Assembly (NCBI RefSeq): GCF_027943255.1
Contig: NC_072897.1
Coordinates: 39,778,044-39,842,043, forward strand
Source of the DNA: Anastrepha obliqua
Taxonomy: Eukaryota > Arthropoda > Insecta > Diptera > Tephritidae
Direction of reading: 5' to 3'
DNA length: 64,000 bases
Shown here: piece by piece, positions 10,525 through 20,000 of the stretch
Numbering within the stretch: position 1 is the stretch's first letter
How the letters are laid out: every line of letters starts with the position of its first letter
Translations under genes and position numbers: made by a program
Notes under the pieces: generated by a model
Databases searched by the model: none
What the model was told of the DNA's origin: nothing
What the model saw: only the letters and a program-made list of their open reading frames with translations

Positions 10525-10938
10525 TGTTACGCCAAATGGCTTAGAATTCTAATTACTAATTTAATTTTATATATTTAATTTAATTTTAATCATTATTATT
10601 AGAATTTGTTAAATTCCATAATTTCTTGTAACGTTTCAAATTAAGTTTACTGTTTTCTAAAAATACTGTTCAATTTTCGTACATAAAAATAGCACTATAT
10701 ATGTATAAACACCTATATTACATAAACGTAAGAGAGCAAGACATATTTACTATAATTACATAAATATGAACTTAATCCGTTAGGCTAAAACATTATAAAA
10801 ACTTGAATTCTGAAATAAACAAATCACTTGTGAAGTTACCACCGAACGCGCTCGCATATTTATTTAACAGGCAATTGTTGTGTTCGCGCATCCTTCCCAC
10901 GTAAAATAATTTCTCTTAAAAACGCTTAAGAATTTTCA
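10525..10938 (+). repeat. BEL/Pao 3' LTR
   Basis: 414 bp, same ends and same sequence as 3648-4061 in my comparison. It is followed by GATCT at 10939-10943. Confidence 0.93.
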
Positions 10939-10943
10939 GATCT

Positions 10944-13157
10944 GATTCCAAAAAACTTGCTTCAATTCCTAAGCGGGTAAAGAATGTTTTAGTTCTTGAT
11001 GAAATAAAATCATTTATATTCTTGCTGCCGTAAAGCGTTATTTCTGACATTGTTGCAACAACTCTTTTGGAACAGCATCATCCTTCTGGTTATCGCTAGT
11101 AATTGCTTCCACCATTTTTCGCTTAATATGTGAAGGATTTTAATCATCAATAAATGAAAGGCCAACCGCCTCTTCCGACAAATACCATAAATGAATTTTT
11201 TAATGTAACAAGGCATTGGATACATTCCTATCGAAATATACAATCACATCTTGAATGAGCTTAAGGTCATTTTGTGGAGCAGCTATTGGATCCACATAAC
11301 GAAACCAATATGGAACGTAGATGCAGGTTAAAAAAATACAAACGCTTCTTAGACTCTTTATCTCTGAAGTCGTTAACACGAATTGCTCGCGAAACAGAAA
11401 CATTTTGTAGCAATATAGGCACTTCGACATAAACCTTGCGTGTGATGTTGCACCAGGTGACCGTACTTGTGAAAAATTTGGTACGTCTTCTCCAACAAAG
11501 AGCAACGATAGTTGTAGTAATTCTTTATAATCGGCACGAGTGTGGTGACTATTTAATGCAGTTAGACAAAAATTCTTAAATATTTCCACTTCAGCTATTG
11601 TAAAGACTTTCCGAACTTCATTTTCCGATATTCCACTTTTGAATGACTTAGAATTAATGTTTTTCCAGCTGTTAGAGAAACGATTGAATAAGGGAACTTC
11701 CGGTGCTGATGATTTGCCAAAATTTAGTTCGAACACTGCTTTGACTAGCAACTCACTAACATGGTGACGACAGGGAAAGAAAACTAGATTTCGGCCCAAC
11801 CTTTTTTCAAGCAAGAACGCTGCTCCATTATTAACTCCCGTATTAGCAGCTGTTGTATCAAATGATACAATTTCCACTAAATCATCGAGCTTCCACTTGC
11901 ACAAAAAATTATGTTTTTCTGCAGCTATTGCATCTCCCGTTGAACTTTCAATTTTTGGTATCCCCAGCAGTTTTTCCATATTTTCTCCTGTGACAACGAG
12001 AGACAATCTATCTTTCTTTTCTGTGCCTCGGATTTCTGCAAGCAGCTTTCCATCCCAGTGAAGGACAAAAACGTCGGGAATCTACAAACAAGTAAAAAGA
12101 AAGGTCAAGAATCCAAAATCTTATAAACATATTCAGTAAAACCATTACATTGAATCCATTAATAATCTCTTGAGCTTGTCTACGACGATAATCTCTGCTC
12201 ATCGAATGTAATGTTGTTCGATTAAGAATTAAATCTTCCATTTTTATTGACGGCGTTCCATTAACATTTTGCATGGTATTTATGAAGGCAGCAACCGTTG
12301 CACTCACCAAATGCATGGCATCTCTTGTTGAGAGGTTACATTTGTCCATGCATGCAATCATTCTATCATCAATAAAATTAATTTTTCCTCGATTTGCCTT
12401 TTTCGGTAGTAAATTAATGTTACTTCCGTCTGTATCTTCGCCTTCATTCATATCTTTTGCTGCATTTTCCTCGCCAGTTGAAATATCCTTTTCAGCATCC
12501 TCGGTATCAGTGACTTCAAGAGCATAATTAGCTTCAAATGGGAACAAATATTAAAAAAAAGAACCAGTAAAGCTTAACTTTAATAAACTTACTATGAACT
12601 AAATGCTTTTCAACGCGCTTTCTTTCTTCTTCCATTCGTTACTCTTTGTGTTTTTCTTTTCTTGTGAATACAGTATCGGCACCATACATACTACCTGGAC
12701 GTCCTCTATTTCTTTGGAGCAAAAGAAAGTCTTTATCTTCCTGCATTTTCATTATACCTAGGGCATCCATGGCTGCAATGTCAAATATGAAGTTTTAAAT
12801 TTTATCCTTAAACTCTGCTTCATTTTTACGACACTTCTCGTTAGGAGTCTTGGAATGTTTTTGTAAATTTCTCCATTCCTCGTAAAGATTTTTAAGTTTT
12901 TTTATACATTTTTTTTCTTGCGCCGTGGGAATTTTAGCTTTTTTCCAAAATTCAATCGTGGCACCAATCGTGTATTTCATACTGCTTTCCAAAGTCAAGT
13001 TTTCGTGCCTCATTTTGTAAAACAATAATTGGAGCACCTGTTTCATTGATGGCAACTTGGCACCCAAAATAACACTTTCACATTCACCCACAAGAAATAT
13101 TTTTTGCTCAGAACGTAATCTTTTTTTCGGAATGCCTGATAATGATTTTGAACTCAT
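10944..13157 (-). pseudogene. Transposase-like gene of the 8-bp-TSD transposon, intron-containing, disrupted
   Basis: Starts at an ATG (13157) with MSSKSLSGIPKKRLRSEQK. Exon 1 (to about 12594) has two in-frame TAA codons: after a DKI triplet near 12795 and after EKHKE near 12636. A GTAAGT donor near 12593 leads to exon 2, acidic and lysine-rich. A second intron, 12082-12148 (67 bp, GT-AG, phase 0), joins to VFVLHWDGKLLAEIRG. The next part has FDTTAANTG and, about 25 residues on, CRHH, a D...CxxH pattern typical of RNase-H-fold transposases, then GATSHARFMSKCLYC. From 11200 downward stops accumulate before the BEL insertion at 10938. I recall this as a large uncharacterised arthropod and cnidarian family. 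Role as transposase is inferred from position between terminal inverted repeats. Confidence 0.75.
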
Positions 13158-13711
13158 TTTTTCACAAACTTATTACTTTTGTACTATTAAACGCATAAGA
13201 CAACTGAAACTGAATAAAAATGCAATGCCATAGCCTACCAATTCAAATATCGAGAAAAAAATTCACACTGAATAAGAATGCAATGTCAAAGCTTACTAAT
13301 TCAAATGTCGAGTAAAAATTCAAAACTTTTAGCGTATTCTGCGAACACAACAGTTGATGAATTGTTTAGTGATCACCAAAGTGTTGATTATGAAACAAAT
13401 TTTTATTTTTATTATTATAGTGAAGTGTGAAAATTTTTTTAAAAAGTACCTTTGCATAAAATTTAAAAATAATTATTTCAGTTAGCAGCTGGCTCAACAC
13501 ACCGTTCATAAAACACAATTTCTATTACTCAACTGACGGTGACACATTTTCCACGTATCACTAATCAGTTATGTGTGCTGAAAGCACCTTTTGTCAGGTG
13601 GCTTTCGCGATATAAATTGGGCCATACCGCAATAAAGTAAATAAGAACATTAATTAAAATCGCATCACATCAATAAATATAAGATTCGAACAAAAAAATT
13701 GAAAACGAAAA
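13158..13711. other. 5' non-coding part of the 8-bp-TSD transposon
   Basis: AT-rich sequence between the transposase start and the right inverted repeat. A partial direct repeat is visible: two stretches with AATGCAATG and CCAATTCAAAT or a close variant near 13220-13320. The promoter for the minus-strand gene should lie here; no motif is distinctive. Confidence 0.5.
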
Positions 13712-13900
13712 AAAAATTAGTAAAAATTGTGATTTTTTCAAATTTTCCATACCTTGGGATCAAATGGGCACGGTTAGACATCATCGGATCGGGCTGAAAA
13801 AATATACCGTTCTTTATTGCATCTAACCTCATGTTTTACGACCCGAAAACTTTTGGATTTTCAATTTTTATTTTTCTCCATACAAGCTGCGGCCAGTCCA
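13712..13900 (-). repeat. Right terminal inverted repeat of the 8-bp-TSD transposon
   Basis: Inverted match to 3103-3290, ending GGCCAGTCCA and followed by the target duplication. Confidence 0.8.
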
Positions 13901-13908
13901 ATATACAG
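13901..13908. repeat. Target-site duplication, right copy (ATATACAG)
   Basis: Same 8 bases as 3095-3102. Confidence 0.75.
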
Positions 13909-13949
13909 GGATGCTAAATAAAATAAAATTTTTTTTAAATAAAATAGAA

Positions 13950-14708
13950 TTAGCCCCCTCCTGACAGAAACTCATCCCGAGTGAACTTCAAGACGATAAT
14001 CATCGTGATCCCCATCATCATCAATTTCAGGGAATACATCTTGTCTGCTGTTGCAATTGTACTGTACTGTTTTTGCGAGCTCTGCATACTTATACATCTT
14101 CGATGACGTATTAGTCGAATCTTAGGGTTTTCTTAACAATGTATGGGCCCTTGTACTTTGGCTGGAGTATTCGCGATTCACCTATACTTTGAGGTGGAGC
14201 TTCTATGAGGATCATGAGCTTGCTGCTGCATCTAGCTGTTTCGATGTTACGAATTGCTTCACTACACCGCCCGTTCCTATGTTGGTTCTCAACGTCCGCC
14301 TGCAGCTCTGCCAATATCTTATTTGCACTCTGATCGCGAAACGGAAAATCGTTAACTAGGTCAATCGGTGCAAATTTCGTTGTTGCATTCATCGTTGTAT
14401 TTAGTACCATTGCAACATACGAATATGTGTATCCCATTCCTTTGATGTCGTTAGTCTCTATTCTTAAGTATGTCAACACCGCTTGATTTACGTGCTCAGC
14501 TAAGCCATTCGATCGCTAAGCCATTTGACCACCAGTGTCGCTACTCTACAAAATGCTTATAATTTCGTTCAGCTTACCATCTTGCCTTTGCATGGTACAA
14601 ACCCAATAATTGTTTGACAATGATAATACTTTCGCACCTACTATACATCTTCAACTTGTTGCAGCCATTGGTAAATGGCTTATAGCGTCGACATGACCCG
14701 GGCCGATG
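13950..14708 (-). pseudogene. Gypsy RNase H end and integrase remnant
   Basis: Just left of the mariner the minus strand gives a Y-I-G-P-G-H-V-D-A-I-S-H-L-P block, the conserved end of gypsy RNase H (R-P-G...D-A-L-S-R in relatives). At 14479-14111 a frame reads YVAMVLNTTMNATTKFAPID, the helix of the integrase core after the catalytic E, and ends ILQPKYKGPYIVKKTL, the start of the C-terminal GPY-like module. The zinc finger and most of the catalytic core are absent. Downstream an acidic tail (EIDDDGDHDDY) runs to a stop near 13970. Confidence 0.75.
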
Positions 14709-14710
14709 TA
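14709..14710. repeat. TA target duplication of mariner, left
   Basis: TA precedes AAGCGTTTTT; the matching TA is at 15603-15604. Taking out the mariner and one TA rejoins the gypsy RNase H reading frame across the site. Confidence 0.8.
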
Positions 14711-15602
14711 AAGCGTTTTTCAATAGGTGCGCTTCAACTTTTTTCCGATAGGGAGGGCGAACGACGCAATATTTTTTATTTTTCGGTTGTCATTTGTAAA
14801 CTTCATTAGTATACATTTCATCATGGAACGCTACACACTTGAGCAACGATTGCAAATCGTGCAAATTTTTTATGAAAATAATCGTTCTGTTGCTGCTACT
14901 TTAAGAGCATTACGGCCAAAAAATCATCTTCAGTGATGAAGCTCACTTTGGCTCAATGGCTTTGTCAACAAGCAAAATATGCGTTACTGGGCAGAAAGCA
15001 ATCCACACGTGATTCATGAGGCACCGTTGCATTCCGAAAAAATCACTGTTTGGTGCGGTTTACATGCCGGCGGCCTAATTGGCCCATATTTTTTCGTTGA
15101 CGAGAACGATCGCCACGTTACTGTGAATGGAAATCGATACCGCGACATGATAAACGATTATTTTTGGCCGCAATTGAATGGTATGGACTTAGACGACATG
15201 TGGTTTCAACAGGACGGGGCCACAAGCCACACAGCACACGCTACAATTGATTTGTTGAAGAGTAAGTTCGATGGGCGCATTATTTCCAGAAATGGACCGG
15301 TCGAATGGCCGCCGCGCTCGTGTGATTTGACGCCTCTAGACTATTTTCTTTGGGGTTATGTGAAGTCATTGGTCTACAGTAAAAAGCCGGCGACGATTTG
15401 TGAGCTCAGAGCCAATATTGAAAATTGGGTTCAACGATTGGACTTCGTAAAACGTGCACGCGGTGGTCATGCAAAATAAATCGAATTTCATACTTAAATG
15501 TATATGTTCAAAGTCGATAATAAAAAGAAATTAGTTAAAAAAGTCGAACCGTTTGTGTTTTATTCAAAAAAAAAGTTGAAGCGCTCTGACTTAAAAACGC
15601 TT
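14711..15602 (+). mobile_element. Tc1/mariner transposon, internally deleted
   Basis: 892 bp. Ends are inverted: AAGCGTTTTTCAATAGGTGC at left and, on the other strand, AAGCGTTTTTAAGTCAGAGC at right, both followed by GCTTCAACTTTTTT. Flanked by TA. The insertion lies in the RNase H region of an antisense gypsy relic, so it is younger than that element. Confidence 0.92.
14823..15479 (+). pseudogene. mariner transposase with most of its DNA-binding domain deleted
   Basis: Starts MERYTLEQRLQIVQIFYENN, the first helix-turn-helix of the DNA-binding domain, then breaks after ALRP at about 14920. The catalytic domain resumes out of frame at IIFSDEAHF (first D), one base shift later reads NKQNMRYWAESNPH, then WFQQDGATSHTA (second D) and WPPRSCDLTPLDYFLWGY (third D, the DD34D mariner pattern). 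Near the end the helix between ELRANIE and NWVQRLDF is shortened. It ends at TAA 15477-15479. About 100 codons covering the remaining DNA-binding region are missing. The copy cannot make active transposase, but both inverted repeats remain. Confidence 0.9.
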
Positions 15603-15604
15603 TA

Positions 15605-17300
15605 TTATGTTGCAATCATACTCTAACAGTCTTAAAAGCCAACGCATTACCCATGGTGTCATCGGCTTGGATATCTTCGCAGTGGTGATTGCTTGACAAT
15701 GCATAACAATAGTACAATATTTTTTTATTAAAAATATTCGGAATCTTGCGCAAGGGTCTACAACTGCAAGAACTTCTAACTCGTACGCATGAAAATTCTT
15801 CTCCTGGGGCGTACACGGTCAGCTATAATATTCAACTGGCCTCAATTTTTTTTTCTCCTTCTGAATCAGGATAGCTGCGATGTCAACACTCGACGCGTTA
15901 GTGTGAAGTTCGTGCTCTTTCGTGACGTCATAAATTGTAAGAACTGGAGCTCTAATAATTATTTTAATAAATAGTCGGAACGCTCCCATATAAAATTTGT
16001 GTTCTTCTTCGTTAGATGTGTAAGAGGTTTAGCTGTAAGAGCATACCCAGGAACAAACTTGCGGAAGAGCCCAATCAACGTCAAAGGCCGTGAGACTTCT
16101 AATTTACTCAATGGAGTCGGATGTGCCTCTATGGCCAAAGTTTACAAAATCCCAGGCCTAATGCTATTTACATCAACCAGATGCCCTAAGAAGCTAACCT
16201 CGATCCTCAAAAATTAGCACTTCGATAGCCTTAATGTTAAACTCTCTTGTTGAATAATTTTTAGAAATTCTTCTAAATAAAATAAGTTTTTTTCTGCGGT
16301 ATCTTCTCGCTATAAAATTTTCATCCATATAACTAACAACAGCTTTCTTTAAAAGCTCAATTAGTTCTGAGATCATTCTTTGGAAACCACATGGAACACT
16401 CCGTAAGCCAAATGGCATTCTATTAAATGCCTACCAGGCGTTACGAACGCAGTGAACGGTTTGGATTCTTCTTCTACTTAAATCTAGTAATATTCAGACA
16501 TAAGATCTAACGTAGTGAAAAGTTTCTTTTCAGACAATGTTGCTTTCAGTAATTGCATCAGCCCTCGAAAATATACACAGAGCCTATCCTCGCCATTTGG
16601 TTTGAGTACCAAAACGACAGGTGATGCATGCAGAATTTGACTTTCGAATTATGCCCAAATGCAACCACTCGTTCACTATTTCTTCAAATACTTCCTGTTT
16701 TAGAATAGGAATACTGTACGGCTTTTTAACTGCCGGCCAGTGAAATGTTAACTTAATGTCCATCCTAAACGTTAACTTAATGTCAATCTTTCCCAATTCG
16801 GGTAACTTTTCCGCAAAACAGGTCGCATATGCATTAACTGAATCAATTAAATTTTGGTCTATATTCGCTGCGTAAAACATCATCAAACTTAATACGCGCT
16901 TATGTTTTCCCCGACAAACAACCTCGTCACCAGCGAAACCAATTGACTCTTCATGACACTCAATGACACATAAACTACACTTTTCTGCAATCGACCGCTT
17001 CACCAAAGATTTGCTACTGCCCAAATCAATGGGCGCTTTACACTTCAACTATGATACACCTACGCCTGTTGTTTCTTTACACAATTCCACGCACTCTATT
17101 TTATCAGCAACTTTATTTACTAATGTCTTACTTTCAACACATTCGTCACTTCTTATCTAATGTACACGGTCACCCTGTTTTGTTTGAACTTTTCTCTTGA
17201 GCTTCCCACAATTTGTAGAAATGTTCCCTTTTTCTCTGAAATTGTAGGAAATTGGTCCAAAATTGGTTGAGCGGTTGTAGCACGTCGGCGCATCTTTAAA
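15605..17300 (-). pseudogene. Gypsy gag end, protease region, RT and RNase H remnant
   Basis: Minus strand. Around 17230-17290 a C-Y-N...F-G pattern resembles a decayed CCHC zinc knuckle. 17048-16584 reads MKCKAPIDLGSSKSLVKRS, the decayed protease and post-protease part, then VFEEIVNEWLHLGIIRKSNS, the first RT block (L..GII+.S). 16418-16194 reads MPFGLRSVPCGFQRMISELI and YMDENFIA at the active site (relatives Y-L-D-D). 15990-15850 gives an E-A-P-V-L-T-I-Y-D block and H-E-L-H-T-N-A-S-S, the start of RNase H, and 15810-15640 gives NFHAYELEVLAVVDP. Stops and frameshifts are numerous. Confidence 0.78.
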
Positions 17301-17317
17301 ACTTCTTCCTCTTAGCA

Positions 17318-17765
17318 TCACAGTCCTTGGTGAACCATTGTTTCATTCACAACCTTTCGCCACACGTCTCTATCTAAGGCTACTTCCTTCCACCGCCACA
17401 CGTTTAGCTTTGCAAGGTCATCTCCAACTTCTTCGAGTGATCTCTTTCGGGGGCGACCAACAGGGCGCAATTCAACTGCCTTGCGGGTTGTTCTCTCCGT
17501 GGGCATTTTAAACACGTGTTCAAGCGATCTTATTCCCTGAGATTTTATAAATCTTATCACAGTTTCGTTTTCTGCTAAAAGTTCCAGCTCATGATTATTT
17601 CTTAATCGATAAGTACCATCCTGCAGTTTTATAGGTAAATACATTTTTCGTAAAATTTTTCTTTCGAAAACCATTAGCTGATTAATGGCAATAGTTTTTA
17701 GCGTCCATAGTTCGCAACCATAGGTAAGCATAGGGCGGATCAAGGTTTTGTATAGGTATCCTTAA
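17318..17765 (-). pseudogene. RTE-like non-LTR retrotransposon tail
   Basis: 141 codons open: MIRPMLTYGCELWTLKTIAI, then FERKILRKMYLP and, near the end, GRPRKRSLEEVGDDLAKLNV followed by a W...A.DR..W pattern. This is the RT thumb and C-terminal end typical of RTE-like elements commonly mis-annotated in insects. Upstream the frame continues a little (to about 17765) and then homology stops, so the copy is 5'-truncated. Confidence 0.75.
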
Positions 17766-18026
17766 CTTTTGGTCGCGAGATAATAATTTTCACTTACGCA
17801 GTTTTATATTAGAGTAACAAGATCTATTTGCTGCTAAACATTTTGAAAACTTTATTGCACTTAATGTATTCCGCAAATTACACTGGATCACAAATTTCAA
17901 CTTTTTTTCTGCACCACGTCTGATTCCGAAAATCAAGGTTATTTTTTATTCTATGGTAACGTTTTTGAGATATTTACGAATTACCGTTATTTAAAAAAAA
18001 AAAAAAATTCCGCACACTTAATCATA

Positions 18027-19123
18027 CAGGGTGGCTGATCAAAGCCGCTACCAAAAAAAAATTGAATAACTTTTTTTCTTTTTAAGTTATCTGTTCCATT
18101 TTTGTTTTAATTTGCAGATTGATCTTTAAAATTTATTAAAATGGATAACTGGGACACGCAAACAAGAATTTGGATAGTCCGCCGCTATCACGCACTGGAG
18201 TCCGTAGTTTTGGTACAGAGAGAGTACAGGCGGATGTTTGGCGGCGATCCCCCGAGCAGATGGACCATAATGAGACTGGTGAATAATTTTGCTGAGCAAG
18301 GAACAGTCGCAAGAAGGCCTTATCATCGAAACCCACCAGTTTGGACGGAGGAAACGATCGCTGCTGTAGCTGCAGCTATACAAAGCAATCCAAGGGTTTC
18401 AACAAGAAGCTTATCTGCTCAACTTGGTGTCAGCCGACAGTCTTTGCAAACAATAATGCACAAAGATTTAGACTTATTTCCCTACAAAATTCAAATGGTT
18501 AACAAACTGAATGCAGCAGACTTGCCGATTCGCTTGGAATTTTGCCAGAAGATCCTGCAAATGGTGGAAGAAGACCAAAACATGTTAAACTGCCTTTTCA
18601 TGTCTGATGAGGCCCATTTCGATTTAAACGGCAATGTGAACAAACAAAATTGTCGAATATGGAGTACTTCTAACGCACAGATACTCCACGAGACGGAATT
18701 GCATCCTCTTCGCGTGACAGTGTGGTGTGCGGTTTCTTCACGATGTATTGTCGGGCCTTATTTTTTTGAAGAAAATGGTCACACCGTTACGGTTACTGGA
18801 GACCGTTATTTGAAAATGCTGAAAGAATTTTTCTATCCAGAACTACGCCGAAAGAGAATTCCTTTCAACTCTGTGTGGTTTCAACAAGATGGGGCAACGT
18901 CTCACATAGCCCAGACTGTTATGACAGAGTTGCGACGAAAATTTCCCAATAAACTGATTTCAAGAAACTCCGAATTTCGTTGGCCCCCCAGGTCGCCTGA
19001 CCTTACTGCTACATTTAATAAAATACAATGACCTTCAACTTGAAAAAAAAAATAAATGAATTCCATACACTAAAAAAACGTTATTTGAGTTTCTTAATGT
19101 AGCAAAATTCATCAGCCACCCTG
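18027..19123 (+). mobile_element. Tc1/mariner transposon inserted in the left TIR
   Basis: 1097 bp, ends CAGGGTGGCTGAT and ATCAGCCACCCTG, flanked by TA (18025-18026 and 19124-19125). The uninterrupted right TIR of the host transposon shows the empty site, which proves the insertion. Confidence 0.95.
18141..19031 (+). CDS. mariner transposase, C-terminally truncated by deletion
   Basis: 296 codons, open from ATG. Residues 1-115 form two helix-turn-helix units (IWIVRRYHALESVVLVQREY; VSTRSLSAQLGVSRQSLQTI) that bind the inverted repeats. The DDE/D catalytic core has D in FMSDEAHFDLNG, D in WFQQDGATSHIA and D in RWPPRSPDLTA, all three in place. After SPDLTA the protein ends in TFNKIQ, whereas relatives continue for about 50-60 residues (FFLWG... 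to the C-terminal helix). A simple internal deletion near 19010 explains this. The frame has no other break, so a truncated protein could be made; activity is doubtful. Confidence 0.92.
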   Translation: MDNWDTQTRIWIVRRYHALESVVLVQREYRRMFGGDPPSRWTIMRLVNNFAEQGTVARRPYHRNPPVWTEETIAAVAAAIQSNPRVSTRSLSAQLGVSRQSLQTIMHKDLDLFPYKIQMVNKLNAADLPIRLEFCQKILQMVEEDQNMLNCLFMSDEAHFDLNGNVNKQNCRIWSTSNAQILHETELHPLRVTVWCAVSSRCIVGPYFFEENGHTVTVTGDRYLKMLKEFFYPELRRKRIPFNSVWFQQDGATSHIAQTVMTELRRKFPNKLISRNSEFRWPPRSPDLTATFNKIQ

Positions 19124-19690
19124 TATATATCTCGAAAACAAATTGAGCGATTCCAAAACGGTTTAAAGCTTTTAAAAGGTAATAAAATTTGCTATAAACT
19201 GTGTGGAAATTACGTTTTGCTAGGCCATGCAGATTCAAAAATAACGAACTATCATAACGGATTTTTTAAATTTTTTTTGTAAAAATATAAAAAAAATTGT
19301 ACTTTGAGAGAAAGGATCTTTAAAACTTTTTATTTTTTCGTATATGTTTTGTTTTCACTCTAAGCTCTGTTTTATTACAAAAAAAATAAACTTTGATTAA
19401 ACAAAATCGATGAACTAATAAAAAAGTTACAAGGATTCAACTAAATATATCCATTTAATACTTAAGTACCCTACTGGTAATATGTGTCAGTATTCGCATA
19501 TCAGTTAGTTACAGGTAGATTTTGGAAGGGTTATTAGATACAAAAAATTGTTAGTGTCGTTATCTCAAACACAGATACATTTCAAGCAAGATCATATGTT
19601 TAAGGCAGGTAGTGTTTTCTATGTATAACTAGGGAACCCTTTTGTATAGGTAGGCTTGCATTTTTTGTTGATCTATGTAAGTATAAATAA

Positions 19691-20000
19691 CTAGCAAACC
19701 CGGCCCCCTTCGCTGGGCACACTAAAATAGAATAGATATGGTTTAGAACAGAAAATATATGGTTTTCATATTATTTATTTCTTTATTCTTTATTCAAGCG
19801 CTTTGGCATAAACAATATTTTTTATTTTTCTATTTGTTTTTGAGTAAATATAAAATATAAATTTAAAATCAGGAAAAAAGAAGATTGTTTTTAAATTTCA
19901 AATCAACGCATATGAATAAAAAATCGTTTTTTTTCCTGATCATCCATGAATTTTTCGTTTCAATTTATATGTTTTATTAAGTATTGGAGCTTTTTTAACC
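19691..20000 (-). mobile_element. Helitron 3' end fragment
   Basis: On the minus strand the sequence ends with a hairpin-like GCCCAGCGAAGGGGGCCGGG followed by TTTGCTAG and then T. This is the C-T-R-R end with upstream palindrome of Helitrons and is similar to the end of the full-length Helitron at 29303. The 300 bp behind it (to 20000) is AT-rich without a gene and may be the rest of a short non-autonomous Helitron; no matching TC end is visible. Confidence 0.5.

Larger units (their letters stand above)
3648..10938 (+). mobile_element. BEL/Pao LTR retrotransposon, complete end to end, coding frames broken
   Basis: Two 414-bp LTRs begin TGTTACGCC and end AATTTTCA, and are flanked by the 5-bp duplication GATCT (3643-3647 and 10939-10943). 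A tRNA-Lys-type primer site follows the 5' LTR. The internal part encodes gag with zinc knuckles, an aspartic protease, reverse transcriptase, RNase H and integrase in the BEL/Pao order, on the plus strand. I compared the LTRs base by base and saw no difference, which implies a very recent insertion, although pol has at least two frameshifts and one nonsense codon. No envelope-like gene is present. Confidence 0.92.
3103..13900 (-). mobile_element. Inverted-repeat DNA transposon with 8-bp target duplication, split by a BEL/Pao element
   Basis: The outer ends are imperfect inverted repeats: TAGACTGGCCGTAAC at the left and, reading inward on the other strand, TGGACTGGCCGCAGC at the right. They stay alignable for roughly 190 bp, sharing for instance TAACCGTGCCCATTTGATCC or its close variant. 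Both ends are flanked by ATATACAG. An 8-bp duplication is known for hAT, P, MULE, Merlin and Zisupton elements. The transposase gene inside is on the minus strand and contains a D...CxxH pattern shared by several RNase-H-like transposase superfamilies. I cannot name the superfamily. Removing the BEL insertion (3648-10938 plus one GATCT) leaves about 3.5 kb. Confidence 0.8.
13909..17300 (-). mobile_element. Degraded Ty3/gypsy LTR retrotransposon
   Basis: Minus-strand fragments in correct pol order from high to low coordinates: a decayed zinc knuckle and protease region (about 17290-16900), RT (about 16720-16190), RNase H (15990-15605, continuing at 14708), and integrase C terminus (14479-13950). 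A mariner at 14711-15602 splits the RNase H end. No LTR pair could be recognised, so the outer limits are approximate. Confidence 0.8.
17917..19474 (+). repeat. Left long terminal inverted repeat, interrupted by a mariner
   Basis: Matches the complement of 25348-25810. The match resumes exactly after the mariner at 18027-19123: the joined TCATA-TATCTCGAAAAC corresponds to the continuous right arm. Short open frames in this repeat (starting MNLHGLAK) are present in both arms and are probably not genes. Confidence 0.88.

Noticed and set aside
19035..19238. Open frame starting MNLHGLAK, repeated as an inverted copy at 25587-25781
   Set aside because: Both lie in the long terminal inverted repeats; duplication is due to the repeat and the two readings diverge without a conserved domain.
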